Source: Parapristionchus giblindavisi (lineage: Eukaryota > Nematoda > Chromadorea > Rhabditida > Diplogasteridae). From it: a stretch of 64,000 nucleotides of DNA. A program made the position numbers and the translations under genes. This document shows, piece by piece, positions 34,739 to 48,247 of this stretch (position 1 is the stretch's first letter; each line of letters opens with the position of its first letter). The stretch is from the NCBI GenBank assembly GCA_943737045.1, contig CALSFV010000236.1:281001-345000 (forward strand), given 5' to 3'. Below the pieces are notes generated by a model. The model did no database searches and had not been told where the DNA came from. It was given only the letters and a program-made list of their open reading frames with translations.

Positions 34739-37700
34739 ATGGAGGTCCACGGTCTCATTGTGGGCTCAGGCATTTGTGTCTGTGGAGTGCTCGGCCTGTT
34801 CGGCAACGCCAGTTTCGTTCATGCAATGTACAAGATACCCGCGATTCGTGGCAAACATGGTTAGTCTTTTGATCTTTGATGTTTGATGTTTGATCTTTAG
34901 CACTCTTCAGGTTACCTACTCGCTGAGAACTGTGTTATACAATTCTTTTGTATACTCTTTGAGTTGGTGAATGCGACTCGACAGTTTATGGGGGTGTCAG
35001 TGATGAGGTCGCAATGTTACCAATCTATTGTGGTGTAAGTGAAACATTTTTAAATATTATAATTCTTTATTATTATTCTTGTCGTTTATATTATTATTAT
35101 GTATTTGTAATATTAAATTTTATTCAAAATGTTTTTAGTCGAGATTCATATTCTGCTATCGAATCAATTTAATAATTGTGATTCATCTGAATCAGTGATT
35201 TCAGATATTTGTTCACATCAAACTATCAAGCAATGCTTTATTCGATGGTCGGAGTAGATATGTTGTTTTCGCTGATCAAACCTTTCACGTACGTACGTTA
35301 CTTTTAAACAAACTTGGACGACAAATTCATTTCCTTTCCGTCAAATTCAATTGAGGTGTTCTAGTTCATTCTAATTGCCGAGAATAAATCGCAAGAATTT
35401 GAAAGTGATTGTTCTCCGCAATTTTAGGGGTGCCAATAATTTGGTCGAAGTGGGGCCAATAATTTGGTGGATTGTAAAAATTGACTCTAATATTTGGCTA
35501 CCAGACAAGCCCCACTTTTAAAGTTGAGTCAATAATTTGGTGGTTGAGCCAATAATTTGGTTCGAAGTGGGGCTAAAATTTTAGACTAAAATAACAGCCC
35601 CACTTCGAACCAAATTATTGGCTCAACCACCAAATTATTGACCCAACTTAAAAGTGGGGCTTGTCTGGTAGCCAAATTTTAGGCACCCAAAAATGTTCGA
35701 CCAAATTATTGGCCCACCTAAAATTGCAGAGTTGTTCCAATGATTTACAAAACACTCACAGCGAGTTTTACCATTGTCAGAAAGGCACGATTCGTCACTT
35801 CACTCATATTCGATAAACACACTTTTTCTAACCGTTACTATAATATTTACAATGCAATTTCGCCGCAACCGATACAAGTAGTGGCGAATCGGCCCTTCTG
35901 ACAATGAGAAAATTCGATGATAGTAGTCTCTATGATTTCTCCATTTTCAGATATCTTAAGCTCCAGAATTTTCCATATTTGCTCATATTACAAATTCCTT
36001 GTTTTATTTTCGCCGGTCAATTCATAATCGACACACAGATAAGGACACCAGAAGTGGATGAGATGATTGGAGTGTGCAATCCACCACAGGGAATACCTCC
36101 TGATGTTAGTTTAATGTGGATTGTAAAACAATAAGAATACGACGGATCTTAAACCTCGTCAACAAAATTTCGTATCGAACATTTTGCACGATGAGGAGAA
36201 AATTCTCATTAAAGGAGGAGATTTCATGAATACACTGTGAAGACAGAAAGATAGCAAACGCTATTCTACATAACTAAAACTATTTTGATACGGATCGCTA
36301 GATAACTTTTCAGTCAATGTTCCTCTGGAACGTCACGAATATCGGAGTGTGCTTTCTGACAATCGTGATCTACGCTGCGATATTAATCAAGATGCTGGGA
36401 CATGGTCAGATAACACTCTTTTCTTAACTCAGGCTATTACTTATTCTTATACAAATGATCAAAATGTTATCCAATTATCACTACATTAATTGTAAGTGGA
36501 ACAATTTGCATCAACCAAGTATTGCCACACCCCGAGCTTTACTCCGCTCTGGCAAAGCGCTCTTGCAGACAACGAATGCGAGAGAGTGCTGCTAGATAGA
36601 ATAACTTAGCTCATGGTGTGCCTTTAACTATCCATAATGTGATCTTGCACATGAAAAATCTTGATTGCTTGCAACGTAATCCGATGAAATAGTAGTTTGG
36701 TGAGAAAACCGAAACAATTTTATTTCCTTGTTTCATTAAGCTACCAGATATATGTAGGATGTACCATTTTTGAACTGAGAACTACGTTCTAGAAGAGCTT
36801 TCTTTTTAAAGAAGATGACCCATGAGTTGGCTTGACTGACTCCCGCCACGATAAGCATATTGTTTATATTGTATGGTAATTGGCGTAAGGGATAATGAGA
36901 AAATGAGAGAGCAAGTATGCAAATCGGATGGGTACTCTCTACATTCCTTGAAAGTTGTGCTTTCAATGCGCATAGTGAGCTTTAAACATATCGGGAATCA
37001 ATATCAGATATGTCTTTCGATTCGTGCGATGAATCTCTATCATTCTATCCGAACAGTCTTATTACGAAAAAACTCGTGGGTCTCCATCTTTAAAGAATGC
37101 AGGGCCCAACCCCTTGAACATCGCCAGAGGCCACTCAATTAAAGTGTTCACAATTACTCATTTGTGCGAAATGAATATCGCAATGCAATTTTTCGGTGCG
37201 AATTAGTTCAGCAAGTTATGTAGGTTTGCGCTGCGTGTACTTTTTACACTGCAAATATAAGTTGAAGCGAGATGTATTTTGTGCGTGTGAACTTTGTCTG
37301 AAACTTTTGAACTTATGACTGAAACACTTGTTTGCGGCGCTTCAGCGAGTGGCTATGTCGAGGGAATTCGAGATAGACTACAAATGAGAACTACACTAAT
37401 CATATGTGTGCTACGAAGTTTACACAGTAGACAGCTTCACATCATAACCACGCCAGAACATCGGTTGAAAATGAGTTCGTTACAGTAATAGGTTCTTCTC
37501 AAGACTCAACTACCGTATCCTCGTATTCAAGAGGAGTCATTCGATCGACGATGTTACTCACTGCGTTCTTCACTGTTTCATGGTATGTGTGATTGAAGTA
37601 ATTTTAAGGTTTAAAAAATATAGCAGAAAATATAATAAACATTTTTAACCGAGAAAACATCGTGTGAAATGAATAGGCATATGACAACCCTCCTAAGGCT

Positions 37701-38332
37701 TTACGTATGATCGTTAAACAAATTTATTTTCTAGTAGCAGTTTTCTTGATCAAGGAGATTTGTAATTACGTGAGAATTTTTATTTTGTATTTTGTGCTTT
37801 GAGTTGTCCCAAAGTATTCCCGGAGATAGATTTATTTCAAACTTGTGTTCTGTCAATACTCTTAGACATTGGACAAGAGAAAGAATGGCCCGAACGGAGA
37901 GTCAAGTTATATCAGTTATTCAATTGAAACATTTCGCAAAACTTGCCTTTAACATTGAAAATACTGGAGTTTCATTCGATTTCAATCAGCCTTTTTCAGG
38001 CTATTCTGTAAATGGATCAGCATGCCCGAATTACTGCCGCCCTTGCCGTCAAATATCGTTGTTCTGGTGCAAGTATACGCGGTAGGTTATCGATCTAGTT
38101 CTTATTCAGATATTGGCCGACGATAAATGAGCTAAAGGTGTGCGTAGTTAAAGGTAAAGGTACAACCCTTTATTCAATGCGAAGTCCTAGTCACTGAAGT
38201 CCGAAGTGCGTAGCTATTAAAATATTAATTAAATATTTCCAGGTGATCCCAGCGGTTGCTACCTATGCACAGACATACTACGTTCATTGGCTAATGAGCA
38301 AGGAATATCGATCGGCTTTCAAGGTTCATTAG
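34739..38332 (+). CDS. Srsx-type serpentine chemoreceptor (7TM GPCR)
   Basis: Exons 34739-34859, 34911-35034, 35205-35288, 35951-36104, 36314-36404, 37504-37582, 38000-38081, 38243-38332: 274 codons, all phases agree. TM1 (IVGSGICVCGVLGLFGNASF) carries the GN motif. TM3 end is NYQAMLYSMVGVDMLFSLIK, followed by the extracellular CNPPQGIPPD motif typical of Srsx. TM5 is NIGVCFLTIVIYAAILIKML; TM6 starts SRGVIRSTMLLTAFFTVSW; TM7 ends MSKEYRSAFKVH. The family is expected in chemosensory neurons. The exon 6 acceptor is CTCAAG. Introns hold a 310-bp foldback (35418-35727) and a TTAA MITE (36810-37089). Confidence 0.85.
35418..35727. repeat. Foldback with CCAATAATTTGGT palindromes
   Basis: About 310-bp inverted repeat containing several CCAATAATTTGG units, themselves palindromic, plus AGTGGGGC spacers. 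It lies in intron 3 of the Srsx gene. Related pieces at 52935 and 60535 lie in nuclear receptor introns. Confidence 0.75.
36810..37089. mobile_element. TTAA MITE in Srsx intron 5
   Basis: 280 bp, TIR AGAAGATGACCC / GGGTCTCCATCT, TTAA at 36806-36809 and 37090-37093; sister of 21838-22106. Confidence 0.85.
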
Positions 38333-39056
38333 CAATTATAAACTGAACTATTCATTTCCCCGATCATCTTTGCAATGTAAATTTAAGCGACTACTGGAAC
38401 TAATGTACTGTTTAAAACCAGAGTGTACAAAACAAGGAAAGTTTTATCTACTTTTATTTTCCCAACTTTTTGACCGAACATTACTTTTGCTTACGTTTTA
38501 AGATAGATGTAATTAACTTTAATTCAGCGCAGTGGCATTCTCCAGTTCATCCTACCCCAGACTGCAGTAACTCGTATGCGATCCAACACGATCTCAGTCG
38601 TGGCCACGGCGTCTTCGAGGCTTTGAACGACTTCATTACACGAATATTTTATTTATCGCAATAGTGTATCACATCGAAATACTGGTAAAAGAGTCCTAAT
38701 TTTTAGAAGTTTTTCATTTTTTTTTCTGTTCTCTGCCACGGCTTTTTTAAATTGTTATTTACTAATTTATTACCGCACACGCAATTTTTTTGCTAAATTA
38801 TGATCGTAAAGCGAAGTTCCGTAACTATTCTGTTCCGCATTAAATTAAACATTGTGTATGTGGGTGGATACCAGTGACGAATGTGATACTTTTGGATCTG
38901 AATGTATGAGAAATTATTTCTGATATGTTTCTGATGATTGGAAAAGAAAGAAGGAGGACCTCCTGTTCTCACAATCAGTGCTCCCCCAATATCATTATTG
39001 ACCGTATAAAATACACTTGTTTATTTGGTACGAGAGTAGCCAATCACTCCCACAAG

Positions 39057-39276
39057 AGACTTTCTTGTTTTGCATGGTTCAGAAACTATGCCGATCTCTT
39101 TTCTATATAATATAGCGCGCGGCGAAGGTCAGCCGGGTTAGAGAGAGGCAGCGGAGAGACAATCGAGAGGCGGGACGAGATGTAGAAGGCTACATCTCGC
39201 TCGCCTCTCGATTGTGACTTCCGTTCGTTAGCACCATTTGTCATTTTCTTATGCAAGTAAATTTTATACGCACAAT
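39057..39276. repeat. Fragment of the element inserted in the Srab gene
   Basis: GACTTTCTTGTTTTGCATGG...GCGAAGGTCAGCCGGGTTAG...TCATTTTCTTATGCAAGTA matches 45030-45230. Confidence 0.7.
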
Positions 39277-39329
39277 ACCCGTATCATTTAATTTATTATT
39301 CATATATACCGTTGCGTGCTCGACACGTA

Positions 39330-39346
39330 GATAAATAAATAAATAA

Positions 39347-39440
<94 letters not shown>
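39330..39440. repeat. (AAAT)n followed by (AT)n microsatellite
   Basis: AAAT tandem to about 39384, then about 28 AT units. Other simple repeats are (ATT)n at 39626-39651, (AT)n at 50642-50671 and 62651-62684. Confidence 0.95.
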
Positions 39441-39443
<3 letters not shown>

Positions 39444-39794
39444 ACCCGTGGGGAGGAGGGAAATAATGCGTCAATGATATGTGAATACGATATCCACTGC
39501 CTTCTTTCTTCCCCACTCCCCATCTCCCGATTCGCCTTGGCGACACACTTCCTTCTAAAGACTTGTCTGGCAGATATCTTGTCTAAAGACTTGTCCCCAT
39601 CCGCGATGTGTTCTTTTGAAGGAATTATTATTATTATTATTATTATTATTATACATTTTTCAATTCGGATATTTTGCGAAATTTTGTTATACTGAAACCA
39701 TTCACGTTTTCGGTGTTCTTAACGTGGGACGTGTTAACAGATTAATTATCTTGCGGTGTGCGACCTGAACAAACTTCAACAAGCGTGAAATTCG

Positions 39795-41286
39795 ATGAAT
39801 TTCCTAACGCTATTGTTCATTCTTCTTCAGTTATTACACAAGAAGGTATTACATTCTAAATAGTCACATGCTAAATGATTATTTTAAATTTTTCATAATA
39901 AAATGTTTTGAAACACCTAATTAAGATTGACGCTGCATGTTTTGTGGCAACTACTGATGAAAATTATCGGGAGCGGATAGCGCTTTTGAAAAATGTAAAG
40001 AGTGATGGACACTGTGCATTCGAATGTGACAAGGTTCGATTCAACTTTTATTGGTAATACATTAAAGATGGGGACCCACGAGTTTTTTCGTGACTAAACT
40101 GGCCAGGCAGAACTATATCACATCTCCCTGTATCCAAAAACAATTTTCTCTAAAATTATAGGTGCACTGGAATACCGTAATCCGAGCTCAAAGTTCGTTA
40201 ATACCCCAAGATGTCCTCAGGGAACGCGCGCAATTTCAAATATGAATGACAAATGTATTGCAAATTGCAAACAGGAATCGAACCCGCGTGACGCGGTTAC
40301 AAGCGCCGACTACTAACCACTGAGCGACACGCTCCATGCGCTCAATCTCTCAATTCTATTAGAGAATAGAGTGCCACTTCCTACCTCCCATGTTAGAGAT
40401 GACAATAGTGCACCCCAAATCTCCTGGTCCCCTTCTTTAAAGGCAGAGAAACCTCTCTCAATAATCTCTACATTATGAACACTATTTCCCTATTCTCTAA
40501 CAACGAGAGAGTGTTGATCGTTGAAGAGATCGTTGGCAAAGGTTTCAATCCCTTTAAAAATAATTATTATTAATCGTTTCTTACACAAAAGAATATAATA
40601 AAATTCTAAAAAAGAAAATTAAAAGAAATTTACAGTACTATAGATATTGATTAAAAAGGAAGAACGGTGAATATACTGTAATATCTAGATCATTGACAGT
40701 TCGTATTTTAGAATCCCGAATGCTGGGCTACATATTATGAGAATGGATTGTGTGCTTTGCTGAGGGAGGCAAAACCAAACGCTAGCATTTGTACCGTGAG
40801 AAAGACCCTCACAGTCAAGTGCACTTCAGAGGATTCAGGTTAGGATTTTTTTTAAATCCGTTTCCGGAAAAATCCTAGCCCCTGTATATACATACTAATG
40901 CAGATTCAAACCCGACTGCATGCAAATCTATAAAAGAACGTATGCGCTACTTCGCAATCTCTTCAAAAGTATCGATTGAATTTAACTTGGACTCGACGGA
41001 CACGCCGTGCTTTAAGAATTCCGCCGGTGAAGAATTCTGGGCCGGAAACAATGTATTTTCTGTACTTGCATTGATAACTGGTACGATCTTTACTGCACAC
41101 AGAAAAATGAAGTGTTAAAGGGAGCATTACCTCTCAATGGTCTCTTCGACGCGCAATGCTCTCTCGTTGTTAGAGAACAAAGAAATATTGTGCACAATGA
41201 AGAGGCCATTGAGAGAGGTAACACACCCTTTATTGTATAAATCTATAGGCGTTCCGGGTGATTATGTAATCTCCAATGCGTCCTAA
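39795..41286 (+). CDS. Small secreted Cys-containing protein
   Basis: Exons 39795-39845, 39926-40033, 40712-40838, 40904-41080, 41249-41286: 166 codons, phases consistent. Signal peptide MNFLTLLFILLQLLHKK. The mature part has Cys residues in CAFECDKNPECWATYYENG and a later CALL, a spacing reminiscent of nematode PAN/CW extracellular domains (weak, from memory of the family pattern only). The exon 2 acceptor (AATTAAG) is weak. A different phase-1 exon at 41420-41550 (DKNFRSREYYDH...EGKNDG, with Cys) could replace the short last exon. A TTAA element fills intron 2 and a short foldback (41115-41233) intron 4. Confidence 0.55.
40066..40436. mobile_element. TTAA element with tRNA-like segment
   Basis: 371 bp, TIR AGATGGGGACCC / GGTCCCCTTCT, TTAA at 40062-40065 and 40437-40440. 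Minus strand 40335-40266 reads GTGTCGCTCAGTGGTTAG...GCGGGTTCGATTCC, with tRNA-type A and B boxes. A degenerate relative of the tRNA-like part lies at 48895-48960 and another at 56780-56840. Confidence 0.75.
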
Positions 41287-41749
41287 TTAACAGCTTTTTT
41301 TCCAAATATGTGTTAATTGGAACACTTGGGGGGGGGGGTTAAATAGAATAATTTGATGTGCACATTAAAAAGCTGTATAGATCTTTTACACATTTTTGTG
41401 TGCTACTTTTTCTCTTAGATAAGAATTTCAGATCACGCGAGTACTATGATCATCAATACAGTATCAGGAATATCTGTACCGCCAAAAAGCACACTTTTTG
41501 CGAAAAGACTGACTACTACCATCGGATATTCCATTTCCTGTCTGAAGGGAAAAATGATGGTAGGTCTTTCTCGCTTTCGGTGTTATTTGAAATGGAATAT
41601 GTTTGAGGTAATGATGCTTAATGGAACGATTGTGGATGATCTTGTGGACAATGAGATTCAAAGAATTCTTAGATTCAAGATCGAATCGACGAAACATGGT
41701 TCGATTCAATACGATGACATCTCAACCATCTACTGTATTGGATTGTAAT

Positions 41750-44686
41750 CCGAAGAACTGTGTCTAATACCACAACCAATTAACTTTATCGTTTCTTTTG
41801 TCGCAGATGAAATGATAATTTGCTCGTGAATTTGTATTTTCTCATACTTTAAAGAACAGAAAATAAAAGATATGATTTATCACTGTGAACGTGTGTGGAA
41901 GAAGATTGACGATTTATAGAAGCAGTCAAAACTATACTGCAATGTCATAACTTTTGACTCAGATGAGCAATCGCGCTCACGTTCTGGATTATACTGAGAC
42001 TTGCTTTCAACAGTGTGATAACAAAATTTACTGATGAGTAGAATCCGGTATGCGAGCCATTCGAGCTAATTCATTCCCGTAAGAACATCGAAATTTCCGA
42101 GAATCCTTGAAAATTTTCAAAATGTCATAACTCTGTTTCACTGAAGCTGCTGGCCCCAAACTTGACAAAGATAATTGCACACGAGTGATGCAAAAGCTAG
42201 GCGAGTATGAGATCGATCGGTTGAATTTTTAGATGCCAATGGCATATTCAATCGTAATGTCCAAAGACCTAAAGATGAAATAGTTCTTTCATTCTGGTTT
42301 TGATCTTTTGTAATGACGCACGTCCACAGGCATGTAACATGCGACAAATATTTTCCGCTGTATATCTTGTTATTGTTTTGTGCACCGTTTCGTTGAACAA
42401 AACATCAATATTTTTCAGTTATTTTAGTTATTCTACAATAAGTTACCTACATTTCTACCTCAATTTTCAAAATGTCTTCAAGGCCCGACCTCTGAGCTAC
42501 TTTGAAACTCTTCGCTCTGGTAACTTTCTCTCTCTCGTAGACAAAGAAAGCGAGACAGCATTTCCAGAGCAGAGGATTTCTAGATAATTAGGGGTGTAAA
42601 TTTCAATGCACAAAACTGCCATTTTTAAAAAAAATCAGAGCTCTCTTCAATCATTTGCACATCTATTCTTCTTTAGTTCATGCTAACTTTATGTTTATTT
42701 AGTTTTTCACCAGTTTATCATTTTTAGCGTAGCGGTGATCTCCCGCAAAACTTCATGTGCCTTGAATAAATTTTGACCGTAATCAGTATGCAGTAGTGCA
42801 ATTTCACGATCAATACTATAGTTATTTTTTTTCCTTCCACTGCCTTCCACTGTGATAGCTTTTTGGTTCGGATGAACCAAAGTTTGTACATGCATCAGGT
42901 GTTGTTGATTGGCTATCACAGATCTGTTACACTATTTCCGTGATAAATAGAAGCTTATCAAGTCTACCACCACCATTGGTATAATCCTAATCTTTACATA
43001 GTAATCCTGTCGGAGGCACGGGATCATTATTTTACGTTTACCAAATATTTGCTACCAACGTCTCAGCTGGTGGGCATCTCCAGCAAGCGCAAAAATAGAT
43101 TGTTCGATATATACCGTAATAATCGCGAGTAGACGACGTCTATTGTTATCTAACTTTTAATGAAGGAAGATTTTTGGGAGTCTGTGAGTAGCTTCGGTAT
43201 CGACGTCCACGGTAGCCCATATGAAACAGATAAGGGAATTGATATCGTTGTTTTAGATTGTATTTTTTTATTTGATTAGCGATTTTTTAGCATTGACATC
43301 TCATCAGCTGTGCAATATTTTGCGGTTCTGAGCTGTTCATTTTCCCTCCTGTAGAGTACGAAGTGTGATAGAGGAATGGAACATAGATCATCCGCTCTAG
43401 GATGTTGTCCTTGTAAACATCCTCCATCACCGTGATATCAAGAACTACGAAAACACCGTGCGGTTTTTGGGACTTACACCCCGAGCAAATTTACAACTCT
43501 CCGCTATGCAATGCTATCGCGCTTTCTTTGTGTACGGGAGTTGCCAGAACGGAGAGAAAACTAGCTCGGGGTGTGACGCATAGCAGGCGAAATTGGAAAA
43601 TGGCCTACACGGTGAAAAATAAGGAAAAATATGATGAACAGTGAAAAATAGTTTTAAGTTCACATACGCGAAGGAAGTCATTATCGTTAGCACGTTGACG
43701 TAAGGAAATAGTTTGGCTATATGTAGGTGCCACCTTCGATCTCCTCCAGTTCCTCCATCCTCTCATTTTTGTAAGATTGATCTTTCACGTCTACATCTAC
43801 AACTATTTGTTTATGTATTGTTTGCTCATTATACGTTTACCTATCTATGGTGAATAAATTATTATTATTATTACCTCTCACGGTAGCTCTTACGTTCTCG
43901 TACTATTAGAGACGTTAGGTCAGTATACCTACGCAGGGAATATGCTTTTCAATGTCTGAGAAATTTATGTGAGAACGAAATTGTAAACGCACCAACCAGT
44001 ACATCTCGTTTCGTAATCTCGTTCATGCTACGTAATTTCATCTTTTATATTTTGAACTCTCTGGACGAAGAGTCGATATCGCTGCAAAAAATCAAACTTC
44101 AATATTTTTCCTGGTATTTCACTCATCGTATATCGCTGATGCTGAAGCCTTTGAATAGCCAAAGATTCTTTGATGAAATTGTTTAGAAAATTTCACAGCG
44201 TGCACCATAGATCGCTTCTCGTCTATGTATGCTTTTGAATTTGAATTCTGCTGCCGGGTAAATTTGCTGAAGAAAAAAGTTATATGTCGCTCACCATCCC
44301 CATCTCCCTCACTTATAATACTTTTGATATTTCACATATTTTCTTGCACTCGAACACTTTGCAATTGATGAAACAGCCTTGTTGTGTTCTATAAATAAAT
44401 ATAAATTAATTAATACTTTATTTAACTGTTTCGTTTAAATCAAACTAAATGTCGAATTACATTGTTCATTATTATTTTTTCACGCGTGAATAATATTACA
44501 TACATTTTTTCAAAGACCTTAATTACTCATCTTGTACTGAACAGCATAAAATGACGCCTGACATTTTGCAAAGATTTTTTCACATTCAAAATTCAATTGT
44601 AAGAATCGACGTGGCATCGATTCTTTACGTACTCCAGCTGCCTATCTGATGCTACGAACAATTTTGGTTAAATTTACTTCAGCAGC
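41750..44686. other. Intergenic with small repeats
   Basis: Holds two foldback MITEs of the CTCTCTCG family (42490-42590, 43471-43581). A possible signal-peptide-like stretch at 42338-42420 (MRQIFSAVYLVIVLCTVSLN) has no convincing downstream exons. Nothing else recognised. Confidence 0.4.
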
Positions 44687-47600
44687 ATGACAAACTCGGA
44701 GATCCTCCTACTTATGATCCCACAATCGATAGTTGCCATACTCTGTTTCATAACCGTTTTTGCTTGCGGGTATTGGCTACGCAAGTTGAGGAATCTTCAC
44801 GCAAATTGCAGGTATTTTTATATTGATCATAGTTTTCTGTCAACAAACTCAAAATTCAATGAAAATTCCACTAAAGTACATCAATGATGGTATAGTAAAT
44901 TTCAGAATGCTGATGTCTTTCAACGGCATTTGTACAATCATAGTATTGCTGTCACATCTGGCCTTGAGCGTTGAGGCCCTCATTACTGGAGAGGAACCTA
45001 CGGGTCGCGAAACACGATGTGAGGATAGACTATTTCTTGTTTTGCATGGTTCAGAAACTTTGCCGATCTCTTTTACATATTACATAGCGCGCAGCGAAGG
45101 TCAGCCGGGTTAGGTGAGAGGCAGCGGAGAGACAATCGAGAGTTGGGCGAGATCTAGCCTTTGAGCGACTTCCGTTCTTTAGAGCCCGTTTGTCATTTTC
45201 TTATGCAAGTACATTTTATATGCACAATATACTATGTATTCTCTCACTTTTTATTGTATGAGTTCTCAACGATGGACACATTTTCCATGGGTTGAGCCTT
45301 ACCCAAACGCTTCTTAATTTTCATGTAATTGCCGTCACTCTTGCACTACCCTCACGAGTTTCTGTTATAATCTAAATCCTACAAACTATACTTAGTTATT
45401 GGATTACGACTTTTCTCATCTTAAAATACCAGCGACGTAAGCAAAAAGATTATAATAGGTAAAAACATCATACATCAGAAGATTATCTTGTTTGCGACCA
45501 TTGAAAATTAGTCAAATCTGTAGCTCCATCTTTTTCAAAGATCAAAAGTACAGACCGTCAAACTTGAAAATAAATACATTTCAAGATTATGGTTTCTAAA
45601 AAAACATGGCAAATTCAACACTGAAAATAAAAATAAAATAAAAATAATATTTAGATGAACAATTTCCCTTACAAGCGTACAGGGATAATACCTGATGATA
45701 CAATATTCTTAATCTATAGTTAGGTAATTTGTCGACTTTTCAGTTGTTGTTCTGCTGATTCGACACGTACACGAGACGGGTTTCTGTATGATCACTATCA
45801 ATGGTCTATTCGTGTCTCTCGAACGCATACTGGCATATCGTCTGCTCCACAGGTATAAAATGAACTTGCATAAGAAAATGACGGTATGTAAATACCGCGA
45901 CAACGTCCGCGTATACTCTCGCGACTAACTCTCGATTACCTCTCCACTTCCTCACACACAACAATTCTGACCCTCGCCGTGCTGATTTGATATTTAAAAG
46001 AGATCGTTGTAGTTTCTGAACTATGCAAAACAAGAAATAGTCATTGCGGACGCTCTCGTTTTATACGCTCAATGTTCAACAACCTTCTTAAAGTTCTTTT
46101 TCTTGGTATTTCATGAACGGAAATCGTCCCGGTTACTGCGTATTTGACTGTCATGTGTTTTCTAATGTCGTTTTGAAAAGTTGCAAAAAGAAGAAAAGAC
46201 TGAATAATAGTGGATTTTATATAAAAGTTATTGTCATATCGCAATTTTTGAATCCCTTATCAAAATTTTAATTTTACTTCAGCTACGAGCACTCTCGTTC
46301 GTTCTTCATTCTCATCATTATAATTTGCATTTCCAACGGCATGATCTCCTGTTACGCTGCATACGCCATTACTTGGGGTAAGTAGAGTAAACGAAACTTT
46401 AACATCATTATTAATATAGAAATGCAAAGCTGAAGACAATGAATTTCGAAATTATGTATCCTCTTTCATTTTTTTTAGATATTTGAAAGCTTTAGTCTAG
46501 TTTAAAAAAAAAAGTAATGGGTATGCTCTGGATTTGACGTCTAGACTTCTATGCCTTCTAGAGGGGGGGGGGCAGTCTAGAGAAAGCATTAAACAGAGAG
46601 AAACATTACTCATTATTTATCAACGGCCTCTTCATAGCGCATACTTTTTCTCTGTTCCCGAGTACGTAGAGCGTTGAAGAGACCGTTGACAAAGGTTTCA
46701 GTTCCTTTAATTTCGCTATCGTTTGCATATTTGTCTGAAGAAAAGAAAGTATGAAGAATCTGCTTGTAACAAAAACTATCAAATTTCTCATTAAAGGGAG
46801 AGTAACCTCACTCAACGATCTCTTCATTGCGCACACTATTTCTCTGTTCTCTAACAACAAGAGAGCGTAGAGCGTTGAAGAAACCGTTGACAAAGGATTT
46901 GGTCTCTACAAAATTTGTGCATCGAATAAAATACGGAAAAATGATGGATATAACTGTTTGTCTTTAGTTATACGATAATGTATTGTAACTATAAGTACTT
47001 AGATTCAGGAGAGATTCTTCTCATCGCATACATCAATCTACCCATCGATGCAGTATCGCTCATCCTTCAACTCGTAGCTTATCTATACTCATCGAGGAAG
47101 TGCAAGAGTGCGACAAGGATGAACATATCGCTAAGTGCGAGATATCAGGTAAATAATAATTATTTATTTATCTTTAACGATAAACAGAGTGGTGAAAGAG
47201 AAAATAAAATTATGGAATGATGCGAAACGTACTTCAACGTTGTCAAAAAAGTTGTTTTATTTCAATCAATCAATTCGTTGGTAAGAAATTTATTAGCAAT
47301 ACGTAGATCAATTTTTTCACAAATTGGAAACATTTACACGAATTCGAAGATCTCCACCTTTACTCTATTTTTCACAGATGAACGAAGTTTACGAATCGAC
47401 GATGATATTCCACAAAAGGGGAGTCGTGGCTCTCATTGTCAAGACCTCAGCCATATTCGTTCCCATGGCTATCAACAGATCAATCGGCCTTCAATTCGCA
47501 TATGCTCTGGGGATACTCTACTCGGTATGGCTGTTTCAGCTCAATGTTATCATTTTACACATAATTTTCATTGTCTTTATAATAACATCTATTTCAGTTG

Positions 47601-48090
47601 GTATCGATCCAATGCGCCTTCGAAGGTGTTCTGTCCTTGCTACTACTTCCGTGAGTTTTTGCAATTCCCTTATTGTTAGTATGCTAACCCTTTTCCGTAG
47701 TAAACGAACAAAGAATGAGAGTATTAATTGAGTTGACTGATGTTCGGAGCTCTAGCCCACCAAAGAATCAAAATAGATTGTTCTTTTGGTTCACCCGCTT
47801 TATTTTTTTTTAATATCATTCAAATCTTGTTACGATCACTGAACTGTCCCGTTTAGTTCTCTCAGAAGACGGGCAATAGCGAAGATTGCGAAACTGATTC
47901 AGCTGAGTAGTCCGAGGTACCTTATGAACAAATTTGATTAGAATTATCTAAAACTAAAATAACTTAAACTGAGTAGATAGTTTAGCAAATTTTAATCTTT
48001 TGCAGTGATAAGATCATCAATAATGCATCGAATATCTCGACTCTCGATGGCGACATCTACTTCAAAACATCCTGTTCCTGGGCGAAATGA
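44687..48090 (+). pseudogene. Srab-type serpentine receptor interrupted by a 1-kb insertion
   Basis: Exons 44687-44811, 44906-45026 plus 46043-46131 (one exon split by the insertion), 46283-46377, 47009-47148, 47378-47524, 47598-47650, 47866-47916, 48006-48090. Without the insertion the phases give 301 codons. Family marks: FHER...YEHSRSFF after TM3, LSARYQMNEVYES before TM5, and a tail ending YFKTSCSW, as in Srab/Sra receptors. The insertion falls at RCED/IADALVLYAQC in the TM2-TM3 loop and brings stops in all frames. All other exons are open and well spliced, so inactivation looks recent. Confidence 0.75.
45028..46042. mobile_element. Inverted-repeat element inside the Srab coding exon
   Basis: TIR GACTATTTCTTGTTTTGCAT and complement; subterminal TTATGCAAGTACATTTTATA is also mirrored. 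No transposase. TSD not clear (flanks GGATA / ATTGC). Partial relatives lie at 39057-39276 and 51420-51490. Confidence 0.75.
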
Positions 48091-48247
48091 TTTATTTTAC
48101 CGTTTACATAAATTGTATTTTTTTCGATCAAATCTTCGCTCATAATAATACCTCCATTGTAAAGTTTCTTAGACCGGATGAGTAAAGTACTGCATTTATT
48201 TGTATACGTTAACTAGTAGGAAGTTCTAAAATAACAGAAAAAAGTAA

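Noticed and set aside
39241..39546. Open frame of alternating Tyr-Ile on the minus strand
   Set aside because: It is the translation of the (AT)n and (AAAT)n microsatellites.
47324..47731. Shorter end of the Srab gene at 47731
   Set aside because: A splice to 47866-47916 and 48006-48090 keeps phase and gives the YF...SW tail expected in the family.
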